The notes under the pieces: model-generated
Databases searched by the model: none
The model's input: only the letters and a program-made list of their open reading frames with translations
Told to the model about the DNA's origin: nothing
Assembly: GCA_038503075.1 (NCBI GenBank)
Contig: JBCAML010000005.1
Coordinates: forward strand, 310,001-374,000
DNA length: 64,000 bases
From: Gyromitra esculenta
Taxonomy: Eukaryota; Ascomycota; Pezizomycetes; Pezizales; Discinaceae
Direction of reading: 5' to 3'
In this document: positions 53,839 through 64,000 of the stretch, in pieces
How positions within the stretch are numbered: the first letter of the stretch is position 1
How the letters are laid out: each line of letters starts with the position of its first letter
Position numbers and translations under genes: made by a program

Positions 53839-54547
53839 ATGGATTTCACTATACCCACTCCAACCACCGCTGAACCGCTCACGACATCAACGCTCATAAA
53901 AACCCTAGCCCTAGATCCACATCCCGAAGGCGGCTACTACAAGCTTACTCAAACGCATCCGTCTAGCGTACCAATCTCTGCTTTCTCGAATAAGCCCCCA
54001 ATTTTTGATCCCAAAAAAGTCACGGGGGAAACTCGTGCAGCATGTACATCGATTTACTACTTCCTGTCGCCAAAGTCACCGATTGGTCACTTCCACCGCA
54101 ATAAAAGTGTGATTATACATTCACTGCACAGGGGGAGGGGGAGGTATGTGTTGATACGCCCAGATGGAAGGGTGGAGAGTTTCATAGTGGGAAAGAAAGT
54201 AGAGAAGGGTGAGAGGTGTATGTGGGTAGTTGATGGAGGGGTTTGGAAAGCGAGCTTTTTCGAGGAAGATGCGGATGAACAGGAAAATGAAGGAGGATTA
54301 TTGATTACTGAGGTATGTGTAATTTCTACAGTTTCCCCTCCCTCTCTTTGGAGTACTTTCTACCATTACGAAACCTTTCATTACATGTGATGTCAAGACC
54401 TATGGCTGATTTGAAACTGCGAGATGGGCTTAGGTTGTGGTTCCTGGTTTCGATTATAAAGATCATGACTTTCTCGCGGTCTCCGATCTGGTTAAGCTTG
54501 TTGGTGAAGAGAAAGCAGATCATTTGGTTAAGCTCTGCAAAAAATAA
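53839..54547 (+). CDS. Cupin_5 (DUF985) family protein, two exons
   Basis: Exons 53839-54312 and 54434-54547 join across a 121-base intron (GTATGT..CTTAG) to 195 residues. The cupin_5 marks are LDPHPEGGYYKLTQ near residue 27, TSIYYFLSP, the metal-site-like GHFHRNKSVIIHSLHRGRG, and near the end VVVPGFDYKDHDFL, which only appears once the intron is removed. Family members are small beta-barrel proteins of uncertain chemistry, some linked to sugar-nucleotide or stress metabolism. It is presumably cytosolic, with no signal peptide. A MITE begins 27 bases after the stop codon and probably lies in the 3' untranslated region. Confidence 0.88.
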
Positions 54548-55496
54548 GCGCTGTGGCATTAACTTTGATATGTACCAGGGTGTAGGGGTAGGTCTGGCGA
54601 ACGTGGCGGTGCAGTCCTCTCCTTGAGAGACTCACAGTTGTTTGAACTTCCCCAGTTTCGCCAAACAACTCCGGTTTACAATACATAATCTATACAACAT
54701 TCTAAATTGATTAGGCATATTTACCAAACCTCACAAATGTTGCGTGGGTTGGGGCAGGAACATTGACAGTTCCTGTCGCACCGCCACGTTCGCCAGACTT
54801 ACCCCTACACCCTAGTACTTGTTAGGTAGATACCATGTACGATTAGATTAGGCGATAGTTAGAAAGATGTTTTTCATCCCTCGTTCGGATATTTAAAGTG
54901 CCCGAGGGAATCATCTTCGTTGGCTTCGTTTACAGATTCATTGGATGGGGTTGAGGTACTCTGGGGCGCCTATCGGAAATGTGCACTTTCGACCATTTGA
55001 CATGAAAGGCCATTTATATCCGCGTCGGCTAAAGCTTTCTATTTCGATTGGATGCCAGTCCAATTCAAATAGAATCCCTTAAAGCTATTGGAAGAGTTCC
55101 CCTCTTTCACCGTTTGACATGTGGTGAAGTTGAGAATGTGCAATATCAGTGGTTTCTATTGCATTGCGGCTGGTTGGATCCCCACATCCATGGACCAATA
55201 ATGTCGCATTCGCCCCACACCCTTAAACACATCCAAGCTTTCAACTTGCAATTCTGCACCAACACGTCGAGGGACTAAGCAGTCCAACTGCTAATAGTTG
55301 CTTCCTCTCAACCTTCATCGTTTTCTGTTCTCCCCGCACTTCGTCCTATACAATATTTTCCCCCTCACTCTTCTACAGACCAGTGCAATCGATTCCATCT
55401 CAAGTTCATTTCTTATTTTCCAGCATACCTACCTTTTAAACAGAACTGGAGGAAAATCGTTCCTGTGGGGCAGCTTTGAGACCTACCAACTAGAAA
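54548..55496. other. Intergenic stretch with a MITE downstream of the cupin gene
   Basis: MITE-10 (54575-54815) occupies the first part. The remainder, up to the uniporter start, has no supported feature. Confidence 0.55.
54575..54815. mobile_element. MITE family 10, in the cupin 3' flank
   Basis: A 241-bp TA-flanked element. Left end CCAGGGTGTAGGGGTAGGTC; right end, reverse complemented, CTAGGGTGTAGGGGTAAGTC. The arms share TCTGGCGAACGTGGCGGTGC further in, for inverted repeats of about 40 bases. Confidence 0.87.
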
Positions 55497-57086
55497 ATGA
55501 ACTCGCGCGTCCTCCTTCGCTCCTCAAGACACCCATCATCCACAACAGTCTCGGCTCTCCCAACACAGCCGCGGCAAATTCTAAAATCCTCAACTTCACA
55601 GACTCTTGTGCATAGATTACTGCATCCTCCAGGACCTGGAACGACCCCGCCGAGTGTACAGTTCCAGAATTCGTTCTTGTTTGCGAGTTCGGGAAGGCAG
55701 GCAAAGCCGAGTGGAAGAGAATTTTCAACTACTACTAGGAAACGAGACTCGAGGAAGAGGGATGATGATGATGGAGTTGAGGGAGATAAGAAGGGACTGT
55801 ATGACGAAAAGGAATTCCACGAAGCAAAGGAAAGAGATGAAAAATTTAGCTCGAAATACTCAGTGAGGAATGAAAAGCATAGCGACTCGAAGAAACGGAA
55901 AGGCAATGATGAAAACCCTGTTCACCAGCATCGCGAGTCCAATGTTATAAATAAAGGTTTCCCTTAATCCTTTCAAACAGCGTTCCGCACTAGGTTTTGA
56001 CAAAATTCTCAACCTGTAGGAAAATTACTATCAACGCCATCCCGACTACTCAAGCTATTGCTCCCACTATCAGGCCCACTTACCAATAATCCCAACCCAC
56101 CTGTCGAACCACTAGCCCTCCTCGTCCATCCTCAACAACCACTATCCTATCTTGAGAGACTAATCCAAGCAGAGCTCGCGCCTGTCAAGTCGTCTAGCGG
56201 CCCACGGCCACCGAATATTGCCTTTAAGGCCGTCGATCTCGGTGACGCCCTTTTGTCTGCTGACAGAGCTACCAAAGTCCATGACCTTAAACTTTCGCGA
56301 AGAGATTCAGACAATGGAGGAATTGTACGTTGGAGCACATCTACTGAAATCGGCGATTTTGTCCGTGATGCTGCGAGGGCAAAGGAATTCATCATCGAAA
56401 TCGAAGGGAGTCCGGATGTTCCTGTCGGCGTACCAAGTTTCAAGGAACGCACATACTTTTTGAGACAGCGATTAAAAGAAACTACCAGAGGGATTGAGAA
56501 GCTACAAGAGCTAAAGGGGGAATGTGATCAAATCGCAAGGAGAGCGGCGAGGAGAGTAGCAGTGGGAGGGTTCATGGGGCTTGTGGGATGGTGGGCTGGG
56601 GTTTATTGGCTGACTTTTAAAACAAGCTACGGTGTAAATCCCCCCAAACTCTCTGTCCTGTCCGTATTACGTGGATCGGCACTAATGAAGGAATAGTGGG
56701 ACTTAATGGAACCTGTAACATACCTTGTCGGTCTTACTACTGTCATGGGCTCGTATCTTTTCTTTCTCTATAACAATCGCGAAGTTTCGTATCGGTCCGT
56801 TCTTAATATGACCGTCTCCAAACGACAAATGAAGCTATACCAAAGCCGTGGATTCGATATAGATCGCTGGGAGGAACTTGTTGAGAGCGGGAAGGCGCTA
56901 CGGAGAGAGATCAGCGCCATTGCAGAGCAGTACGATGAGACCTGGGATGAGAGTAGTGATGAAGTGGGAGGTGAAAGGGTGCGGAGGGTTTTGAAAGACG
57001 ATAAGGAGAAGAAAGAGGAGGATGAAGGCGTACAAGGAGTGCGAGAGGAGGAAGAAGAAGAAGAAAAGGAAAAGGAAGCGAAATAA
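55497..57086 (+). CDS. Mitochondrial calcium uniporter pore subunit, three exons
   Basis: Exons 55497-55956, 56020-56633 and 56697-57086 give 487 residues; both introns are 63 bases. The start is rich in Arg and Ser without acids, as expected of a mitochondrial presequence. A charged linker, a matrix domain ([17 protein letters not shown] onward) and a coiled coil follow. The first membrane helix is [18 protein letters not shown]. The selectivity filter [12 protein letters not shown] (DIME-type motif) starts exactly at exon 3 and is completed only by splicing. The second helix is [14 protein letters not shown]. The C-terminus is a coiled coil ending in a strongly acidic [13 protein letters not shown] tail. 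Role: low-affinity, membrane-potential-driven Ca2+ uptake into the matrix. Upstream Glu/Asp filter residues are intact. Confidence 0.95.
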
Positions 57087-58215
57087 TAGTACATAGGCTA
57101 TGATGAGCTTTCGGTTTTTTGGGGGAGTATATAATGCCTGGATCAAGGTATATGGTGTGATAAGGTTTCTTTTGGGTTAGGGGTTTAAACAGTATGTCTA
57201 TATGGGCCGCGCGATGGTAGAGGTTATATATATATGTATCTATGGAATACGAGGTGAGCGTTCGGCGGGTTTTTATTTCGGATACCTGGGTTTCTCTTTT
57301 TTTTTAATTTCAATTTCAAGTTTATATATACGGATTACGATTCAATCTATGAGCATACCTTGCTTTAGTCCGTGCTAGTTTACCCACGAGTTCTCCCGAA
57401 TCGTAATTATAACCAAGATCGTCCCCGTAGCTTCCTCCAAGACTAAAATCCATACAAGAACTAGAAATCACTTATCTTTCAAATATGAGTATAATGCAAC
57501 TTCCGAGTGATATTTTGTGAGATCGAGGTGATCCATCTAAACCTAATCAAGAACCATTACTACTTTGTGGCTATGTAATATATCCGCGCGTGTGCCGAAT
57601 GCAGCATACAAAATGAATATATACTGTTATTAAGATATAATTGTCAAGCAGTTACACAGGTCATCGCTCGATCAATTAAATGGTAAATACTTTAAATATC
57701 CATATATTTTTAGATCAATAACAGAAGATAGGAGGGGGGGGGCGGAACTTGTGCACTCCATCAAAACCTAGACTTCAGTACCTGTCTACCTAACTCCTTG
57801 AGGTGATCTTTTAGGTATGGTATTCTTGTTTCGAGCTAATCTAAATAAAGATTCTCTCCTGTGATCCTAAATCCTGTGCACTTTGCACATTTTAGTAGCA
57901 AGAACCGTCCACCATTCAATTCTAGCATCCACTCAATTCTAACATCCCGTCAATCGCTACGCGTACGAAAAATTGTTAGTGATTTTTAGTTATTTGGAAA
58001 ATGGGAAAGAAATATAATAATTGGAAATACTTCCTACGTCACAGTGTTGAACGATCAGTTCATAGCACACACCATAAGCTGCATCATTGGGGCAGACGGG
58101 ATAGTTCCCGGCGGTTGCGGGACTTCAAGATGGTCAGCCTACGAAGACATGACTAGTAGTAGTTACGGTATTAGAATAGCCCTGAAGAGGGGATGTGTCG
58201 ATTGTGGTACATACC
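57087..58215. other. Intergenic stretch
   Basis: About 1.1 kb, AT-rich; a short G-run at 57732 and tandem ATTCTAxCATCC-like words near 57918. No supported gene. Confidence 0.5.
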
Positions 58216-58870
58216 TAGCTGGTAGGCCATAAGCGCCATCATCAGAGATTTCCTCGTCAATTCCTGGTGGAGCAAGCTCCCAGAAATCCGCCTCAGATTC
58301 GGGCCACTCAGGTTCCAGCAGGCACTCCCTCTAGCAGGTAAATTTTTTCTCAGTTCTAAAATATAGCGATCTTTTATAGGACGGTGAGTCTGTATCCTCT
58401 AGATCATAGCCGAGATCTCCATGTTCCACTCTATTATCCGATGGTGGAGCCCCTTGCTCGTCGCTGAAGTATCGAAATGACGATGATCAAAGGCTAGAAA
58501 TTTCTTGATATTCTTAAGCGCCTCGATGCAGTATTTACGCTGCTTGAGGGTTGCTTTCTCTGCTCGGTCTTCAGAGACTAATGCTTGCACAATCCATTAC
58601 AAGTGCTCTAGGATGTCCACGGGTAGTGGATGTTCGTCAATCACGACTAGAGGGTTCCCTTTAATTATTTCATTGGTGATACGATGTGCAGCTAGCTCAG
58701 TGAGTGACCGAGACAGAGATTTTGGAGTGACAAAGAAAGCACTGAAGCGGTCCTGGAGATCGAATGCCGATGAACTGCGCGTATGCTTCATCCGACCGTC
58801 ATCCGGGCTGTTTCTTGGAGGGAATTTGATTAGAAAAGAAAACCATACTCTTCTATTCTTCTCTGCCAAA
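58216..58870 (-). pseudogene. Decayed protein-coding gene of unknown family
   Basis: On the minus strand coding-like sequence runs from 58869, with DLQDRFSAFFVTPKSLSRS and LVVIDEHPLPVDILEHL. It meets a stop at 58597, continues in the same frame (ALVSEDRAEKATLKQRKYCI), then shifts frame near 58470 into RYFSDEQGAPPSDNRVEHGD and again past a TAG into an acidic stretch LEPEWPESEADFWELAPPGI. Charged, coherent peptides across three frames with intervening stops suggest a pseudogene rather than chance ORFs. A multi-intron gene cannot be excluded, but no convincing donor sites were found. Confidence 0.4.
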
Positions 58871-59902
58871 ACTCACCACTAGAAAAATTAGAACATCCCT
58901 GATCCTCCTCTTACTGCTAGCTGCTCTCATATAAGAAGTGAGATTTTCTTATCTTTAAGGTTTATTTGCGCTACAAATGTTTGCGGCCGCCGGCCTACAT
59001 TTCTTGCACAGTGACCGTTGTGCACCGGGATTGAAAAACGGTGAGACCGCCAAACTTTGTACACATGTACCGTGGATCGTCTAATGGGGTGAATTCCTAC
59101 TTTGTTAAATCGCTTAGCACATCGGTCCCTTCAGCAGTTGGGATGTAGCTGGTGAGGGACGCGAACGTCGAACTCTTGCTTGAGACATTTTCACTGGAAG
59201 GTCACGAAGATACAGTATATGGGACACCATTGGCTTTGTAAAAGCTGTCACCCTACAGCGCTTGCTGCCAGGCTCACCCACCGCGCTTCTTCGGTAGAAT
59301 AGTGAGGGCTTATATGTGCCAACCAATCGTGAGACTAAGTCCAGGGCAACAGGCGCAAAGATTGACGATGGAATGCATTTTTGCGGTGAAGAGAGATCTA
59401 TGATATTGCTTGGCATAACAAGTATAGGATAATGGCTAGTGGGAAAATCTGAGCCAACGTAAACTAAAGATTTGCTTCAAGGCTATATTTCAGGAACAGT
59501 TCTAGAGATTTATGGGCGTCCAAGAGTTGGATCCTCTACAGACGGTGAGTTACTGATCACTGATAATCACTCGTTGGATTGCCTCATGGCTCATAGCCTA
59601 AACAAACTTATTTCTACACTGCTGGCGAGCCTCTACTCTATGGCTATAGCCTGGTCAACGATTGGTCAATAGAGTAGTGAAACACACAAGATCCATTGAC
59701 CAAGATAAATCCTAGGTCAGAGACTTCCCCCCAAAAAAGAGAACCCAGACCATACGCGCAAGGCGTGCCAGCGGTTTAAGACCCTAATCTTGCTAGCCTA
59801 TAGCGGCTCTCTATGCAGGGCTATCCAAGACTAGTTTTTTAACCGCATCCCGAAGGTGTTTGGATAATTCGACTAGGAGTTGATGGTCATCGAGTACTGT
59901 AC

Positions 59903-60047
59903 AGTTGTCCCTGGATCAACGGCGGGACTAGGCCAGTGACAAACAGGGGTTTGGGGAGTGAGAAAGTGGCGGGTATTAATTTCCTAGGTGGGCTGTTTTC
60001 CACTGGTTCGTCGCTGGCCCGGTTCCATCGTTGACCCAGGAACGACT
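59903..60047. mobile_element. MITE family 1, copy 2
   Basis: 145 bp. Left CAGTTGTCCCTGGATCAACG; right, reverse complemented, AGTCGTTCCTGGGTCAACGA. The core (ATTTCCTAGGTGGGCTGTTT and nearby) matches copy 1 at 2120 with a 20-base length difference. TA precedes the left end. Confidence 0.75.
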
Positions 60048-60170
60048 AAATCGACGCCCCCCCGGATGACCCCCTCCGCGACGTAGCGTGCCGTGACTAA
60101 TGAGCCTAGTAGGACTACTAGTGAAACTAAGTCCTAGAGTATACCAGTTCATCAACTAGAGTTTGCAATA

Positions 60171-60451
60171 CTCATGTCGCCAGATTTATAATGCCAGATA
60201 ACTAAATTCTGACTAAGGTCGGAATTATCATGTCTGTGGTATGAGATACAGGAAAGAGTAGCATTTGAGGGCGGCAGCAACTCCAGCACACTTTAGACAA
60301 TGTATCTTAATTACCATAACTTTCTATATCCTGTGGCTGTTGAAAAATCGAGCTTCCTGTAGGGATTTCACCGGTGTCTAGGACCCATTTTCTTGTTCAG
60401 TATCCATAGTCAGACTTTAGTCATCTGGCATTATAAATCTGGCGACATGAG
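60171..60451. mobile_element. MITE family 11
   Basis: 281 bp, TA-flanked. Both ends read CTCATGTCGCCAGATTTATA inward and remain similar for about 50 bases. The core has no ORF. Confidence 0.83.
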
Positions 60452-61735
60452 TATGCTGCCTACACATAGAACTGAGGGCAATTGCATGAGTTTTCTGTCC
60501 TATAGATGTTTGGTGTTGGGGTATTAGGCATGAAGAGAGTCGCTTGTTTCTATTGCTTGTGCTCCAGAAGCGCGCTCCGCCCATGTACTGACGACACCCT
60601 CGGCCTAGAACCCCCGAGCGCCCGTGCACCCGAGCCCATATCTCTCACTACATGTAATTTATGTCCCTAATTTTTCTCTGGAGCCACACCCGGAGCCCTT
60701 CATATAAAAAAGCCATTTCTAACATTTGGTGTTGAAATAATGAATAGATATGATATATTGAGTATCCAGTGAAGTAGAGAAGAGGAAACAGAATAGACGA
60801 GCGGGAATAGAGCTCCATATATATACTCCCTATGGAGTCATATATAAACAGGTTTATGGGGGCTATTTGGGCGCCGAATAGATCGGCCCGAGCAACCCCC
60901 ATTAGTAGCGATGACATACTACTAGGAAGCCTATAGATATATTCCATATATCCAACATTTGGGATAGCCAGATCACCGAGTGATATTTTATGTTTACAAC
61001 CAACACCTGAAGTTTTCATGGATGTGCCTACTTCTTCTGATGAAGATTTCAGACAACAGTACAATCCCCTATAATTATAAGGATATTGTTGATCATATCT
61101 TTTTATAGGAGCTATTCTTACGCGAAAAGCAAGTAATATCGAAAAGCATGCTTTCCAGGGTAATTACATATAGATTACATATTCTCATAAGGTGAGTGTT
61201 CTTATAGTTAGTGCTTGAGGAATTAGTCGCTCTTTTTAATAGGAATAAACGTCACTACATAGTACATATATTGTGCTGCAAGATATATTGAGGCACCTGG
61301 ATAGGAAATGACAAATATAATCCGCTAAAGGGACTGAATTTGGGAGTTACATAAAGGGAAATTAATCTTGACGAGAGGGGATTCCACGTTTGTATACCAT
61401 CCTAGATCCCTAAGCGGCTCGAGGCGAGTAACAGGACATACCTCGAGTATTTTTTCTATTTCGATCCTGGTGTTCATCTGGTGGTACTTTTACGCTCACA
61501 TGCGCATACTCTAGATTCAACGCTTGTGAACCTATTACCTCTTTCCAAATCCGGTTTATACTTTATCTACTGGTCGAAATTTTGGTACAAGCATCAATTG
61601 CAAAACAAGACTTACTAGTTACAACATCTTCCAGGATTAACTGTGTGACCTCTCATGCTTTTGTGGGCCGATAATTTCGTATCTTACTTATCATCACTAC
61701 TACATCATAAATACGGTCCTTACTTTTAGCTCACT

Positions 61736-62420
61736 CAGCGATATCATTTACCTGGCGCAACTTGTTAGCAAGCCCTTGAGAGTCCTACGCGAGAATACTG
61801 GAGCATCTAAAGAGTACCAAGAGCTAATACAGGAACCCGACCTTTTTTATCGAGTTTTGCTCGAAGTCGAGAAAAATACAGAGAAAGCCTTCATAGAGGT
61901 GACTCCAACAAGATGATGCTAAATACTCGGCGGAAAATCGGCTGGTCTTCGATGAAAAGGGAAAATCTTGAGTGGTTAGGAAGAGTTTTGAGCGGAAGTC
62001 AGAGAAATATAATATGGATTGCATACATTCCTCTAAAATCGCCCGTGCTCGAAACCCCCCTCAGCGAATCTGTTCCATTACTAATTCTAGAACAAATGAA
62101 ATTAGCTGAGCTTTATATAGTAACTCATCACAACTCATCAAAATTGGATGTGTAAAAAAACGCTGCAAACATTACGGCCTTCCATGATGAGCTTAAGGAG
62201 GGATTCACAAATTTCCGTGTACGCCTAGAAAAGCTTGTCCAACCTTATCAAGAACTAGAATATAGGTGGATCGATGTAAAACCTGTGCAGTTATTAGACG
62301 CACTTGAAGTCAGAGTTGAATTCCTGCATGAACTACGTTTGACATTGTCGGTATTTCTTGCGCCCTCCGTATATTCAAGTTCTCGGAACAACTACTTACA
62401 CTTGGTGTCTATTTTATAAG
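61736..62420 (+). pseudogene. Remnant of a fungal STAND-type N-terminal domain gene
   Basis: A frame from about 61736 reads SDIIYLAQLVSKPLRVLREN and GASKEYQELIQEPDLFYRVL then LEVEKNTEKAFIEVTPTR before a stop at 61914. This pattern (DI..L, L..L, GAS.EYQ.L..E) is that of the helical N-terminal domain seen in many fungal repeat/NACHT proteins. A second open segment (62158-62420, with FHDELKEGFTNFRVRLEKL) continues in another frame. The stops between have no clear intron explanation, so I treat it as a pseudogene. A spliced gene remains possible. Confidence 0.42.
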
Positions 62421-63307
62421 ATTTTCATAGAATTTTAAGCTTTTATTTCAGTGGCCGGAATTGAGCAGATAAAATAAAGCGTGGTGAATAATACATCACG
62501 ACTAACCGCACAAACGAGAACATTATTTTTCAACAAAGTTGGCAGTTATTGGTCCGGCCTGGCCCAAAGATCCACATGAGCGTTTTAATGACCCATGTCG
62601 GAGAATTCAAAGGACACGAGTGCCCTTACGCACTTACGGACATATATATCTACCCTCGCTCTTAACATCGGAGATGGTGAGCTTATTCCCAATCCCTCCA
62701 ACTGAATATTAAACTAATATATTTTGTTCAACATCCAAGCCGAAGCTGCAACCTTTGGTTTGAAAGTTTAAGTATAGGGTTAGAAACCAAACACTTAACA
62801 GCGATGTGCCCTAAGATGTTGCATCTCTCATTGAAAGAAATATAGAAACAGGCCAGGGAGCACAGGAACCCGTAAACAGAAGTAAGTAAGAATGACTCTC
62901 GAGTTTCCACCGTATTCATCTCCTCGATATAGTACAAAGTTCGTCTGCGCTTGCACATTTTCAAATGGTGAAAATAGCGATTAGTATGCTTTGCCACAGC
63001 TTTATCCCTTTGTGGGAAGAGCACAGATGGAAGAGCTACGTATTCCATAAATAATTTAAATACACACTTGTACATGTAGGATGAATTGTGATGTACACAG
63101 GCTGGCCAACTGGAGATCTTCTAAAAAGCACTCAGGGGTCCAGTTTATGATATCCTCTACTCTCTACTCTATCATACATCGGGCTAGAGAGTTTAGTGAC
63201 AGATTTTATACCCAGTAAACAGATACATTCTAATCCTATACATACAACAATGAAGGTTCTCTAGCAGATGCAAAAGCAAACTCATCTTTTGAACAAAATA
63301 ACCATTC
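62421..63307. other. Intergenic stretch
   Basis: About 890 bases before the 3' end of the last gene; no supported feature. The 115-codon minus ORF at 62728 lacks coding character. Confidence 0.5.
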
Positions 63308-64000
63308 CTATTGCTGTTTTTTATCCTTCTCCGCCGCTGCTAGACCCCTTCCAACACGCGCAACTTCATCCTCGAATCTTTTCGTACACCTCCACCCCTC
63401 AAATGCAACTGTAACAATCCACTTAATCCACGGCCCCGTCCACTTCCCTACCGGTAATTTATCCACCTGATGCTTCCGCAACCTGTCGTTCATATTCATC
63501 AAATCCCTACTCTTCTTTACTAAGATCCCAGCATGCACAATCACAGTTGCACTAAATTTCCACTCAGGCTCAAATAACACTTCTAGAATCGTCGGTTTAA
63601 ATCGAATTTGTACGAAGATCAAGGCTGTCAATGCTAGGAACTGAAGAATTGCCAACCAGCCTCCGAGCTGGTTAGGTGGCAAGTAGCGCGTCACGATGAT
63701 GTCGCTGCGACCCTCGTTGATACGTATAGACTCAGCCTCCATTTCACGGAGACGCGCAGCGCATGCAGACTCCCATACGTACTGTTCGGACTCTGGGGCG
63801 GAGTCCCTGGGTATCGCCGCGAGAGGTGGAATGAAACTGATTTCTGCGGTGCGCGGGATAGGGTTGGCCCAGACCTCGCGGAGAGGTTGCTGGTAGGATA
63901 TCTTTATCACATCCGGAGTGAGACTCATTACAACAGGTTTCATCGGTTGGAATGCCTGTGCATGATGCGTGAGGAGTGCATTGAGGAGGGATGAAGGTAT
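63308..64000 (-). CDS. Conserved membrane protein, DUF2470-like, 5' end beyond the right edge
   Basis: The frame from the stop at 63308 is open through the ATG at 63943 to the window edge (at least 230 residues), so the true start lies outside. The visible N-terminal part (LLTHHAQAFQPMKPVVMSLT) resembles the end of a DUF2470 domain. Next come a soluble linker with DIIVTRYLPPNQLGG, a membrane helix AILQFLALTALIFVQI, a probable second one around KFSATVIVHAGILV, and a C-terminal amphipathic region ending in FEGWRCTKRFEDEVARVGR. Plants and bacteria use DUF2470 in haem-related proteins; the fungal role is not established. The DUF2470 label is less certain than the gene itself. Confidence 0.7.
   Translation of the reverse strand: MPSSLLNALLTHHAQAFQPMKPVVMSLTPDVIKISYQQPLREVWANPIPRTAEISFIPPLAAIPRDSAPESEQYVWESACAARLREMEAESIRINEGRSDIIVTRYLPPNQLGGWLAILQFLALTALIFVQIRFKPTILEVLFEPEWKFSATVIVHAGILVKKSRDLMNMNDRLRKHQVDKLPVGKWTGPWIKWIVTVAFEGWRCTKRFEDEVARVGRGLAAAEKDKKQQ

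Larger units (their letters stand above)
58871..61735. other. Intergenic stretch with two MITEs
   Basis: Holds MITE-1 copy 2 (59903-60047) and MITE-11 (60171-60451). A 138-codon ORF (60648-61064, minus) has no recognisable features and biased AT composition, and is not called. Confidence 0.5.

Noticed and set aside
59114..59416. 100-codon minus-strand ORF
   Set aside because: No motif and no continuation; probably chance, or part of the surrounding decayed sequence.
60648..61064. 138-codon ORF, minus strand
   Set aside because: AT-biased, rich in Tyr/Ile/Ser, no recognisable domain, no supporting splice or repeat evidence.
1..64000. tRNA, rRNA genes and CRISPR arrays
   Set aside because: Scanned for T-loop-like GGTTCGA boxes, rRNA-like blocks and regularly spaced direct repeats; none convincing. 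Repeats found are transposon- or minisatellite-derived.

Overview
This window reads as chromosomal DNA of a filamentous ascomycete (Pezizomycotina, perhaps Leotiomycetes). The genes carry many short introns of about 50-140 bases with GT..AG ends. The gene set (Mup-type permease, hybrid histidine kinase, CHZ histone chaperone, cupin_5 protein, mitochondrial calcium uniporter) and the element types (Tad-like LINE, chromodomain Gypsy element, MITEs) are typical of such fungi. All calls come from reading the sequence and translating by hand. No database search was possible, so the family names are recognitions and not computed matches.

Layout. 1-1622 (-): a repeat-bearing protein that runs off the left edge. 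4843-7102 (+): a seven-exon methionine-permease-like transporter. 8529-12971 (-): an eight-exon hybrid histidine kinase. 13.8-15.3 kb: a cluster of palindromic MITEs and a dead LINE tail. 16013-17593 (-): a three-exon amidohydrolase. 19380-22157 (-): a long disordered protein with membrane segments. 26375-42314: a nested retroelement island. 43.1-45.0 kb: a small duplicated-repeat gene converging on a CHZ-domain gene. 46104-48383 (-): an MFS transporter. 51290-52339 (+): a Ser/Thr kinase. 53839-54547 (+): a cupin_5 protein. 55497-57086 (+): a mitochondrial calcium uniporter. 58-62.4 kb: two decayed genes among MITEs. 63308-64000 (-): a membrane protein that runs off the right edge.

The island is the most unusual part. 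A full-length Tad-like LINE (minus strand, 16-bp target duplication) was hit afterwards by 12 insertions: 11 solo LTRs of two related families and one full-length 5,953-bp chromodomain Gypsy element. Every insertion has a perfect 5-bp duplication. Removing them restores a 505-codon LINE ORF1 and an ORF2 of about 1,140 codons with only two stops and one single-base shift. The LTRs lack the usual TG..CA ends. The Gypsy element shows a likely self-primer (AAGCAACGT, copied in complement two bases inside the LTR), a textbook -1 frameshift signal (TTTAAAC, 7-nt spacer, stem) between gag and pol, and a U5 hairpin whose stem covaries between the LTR families. No LTR insertion was found outside the island, while TA-flanked MITEs are scattered through the gene-bearing DNA on both sides.
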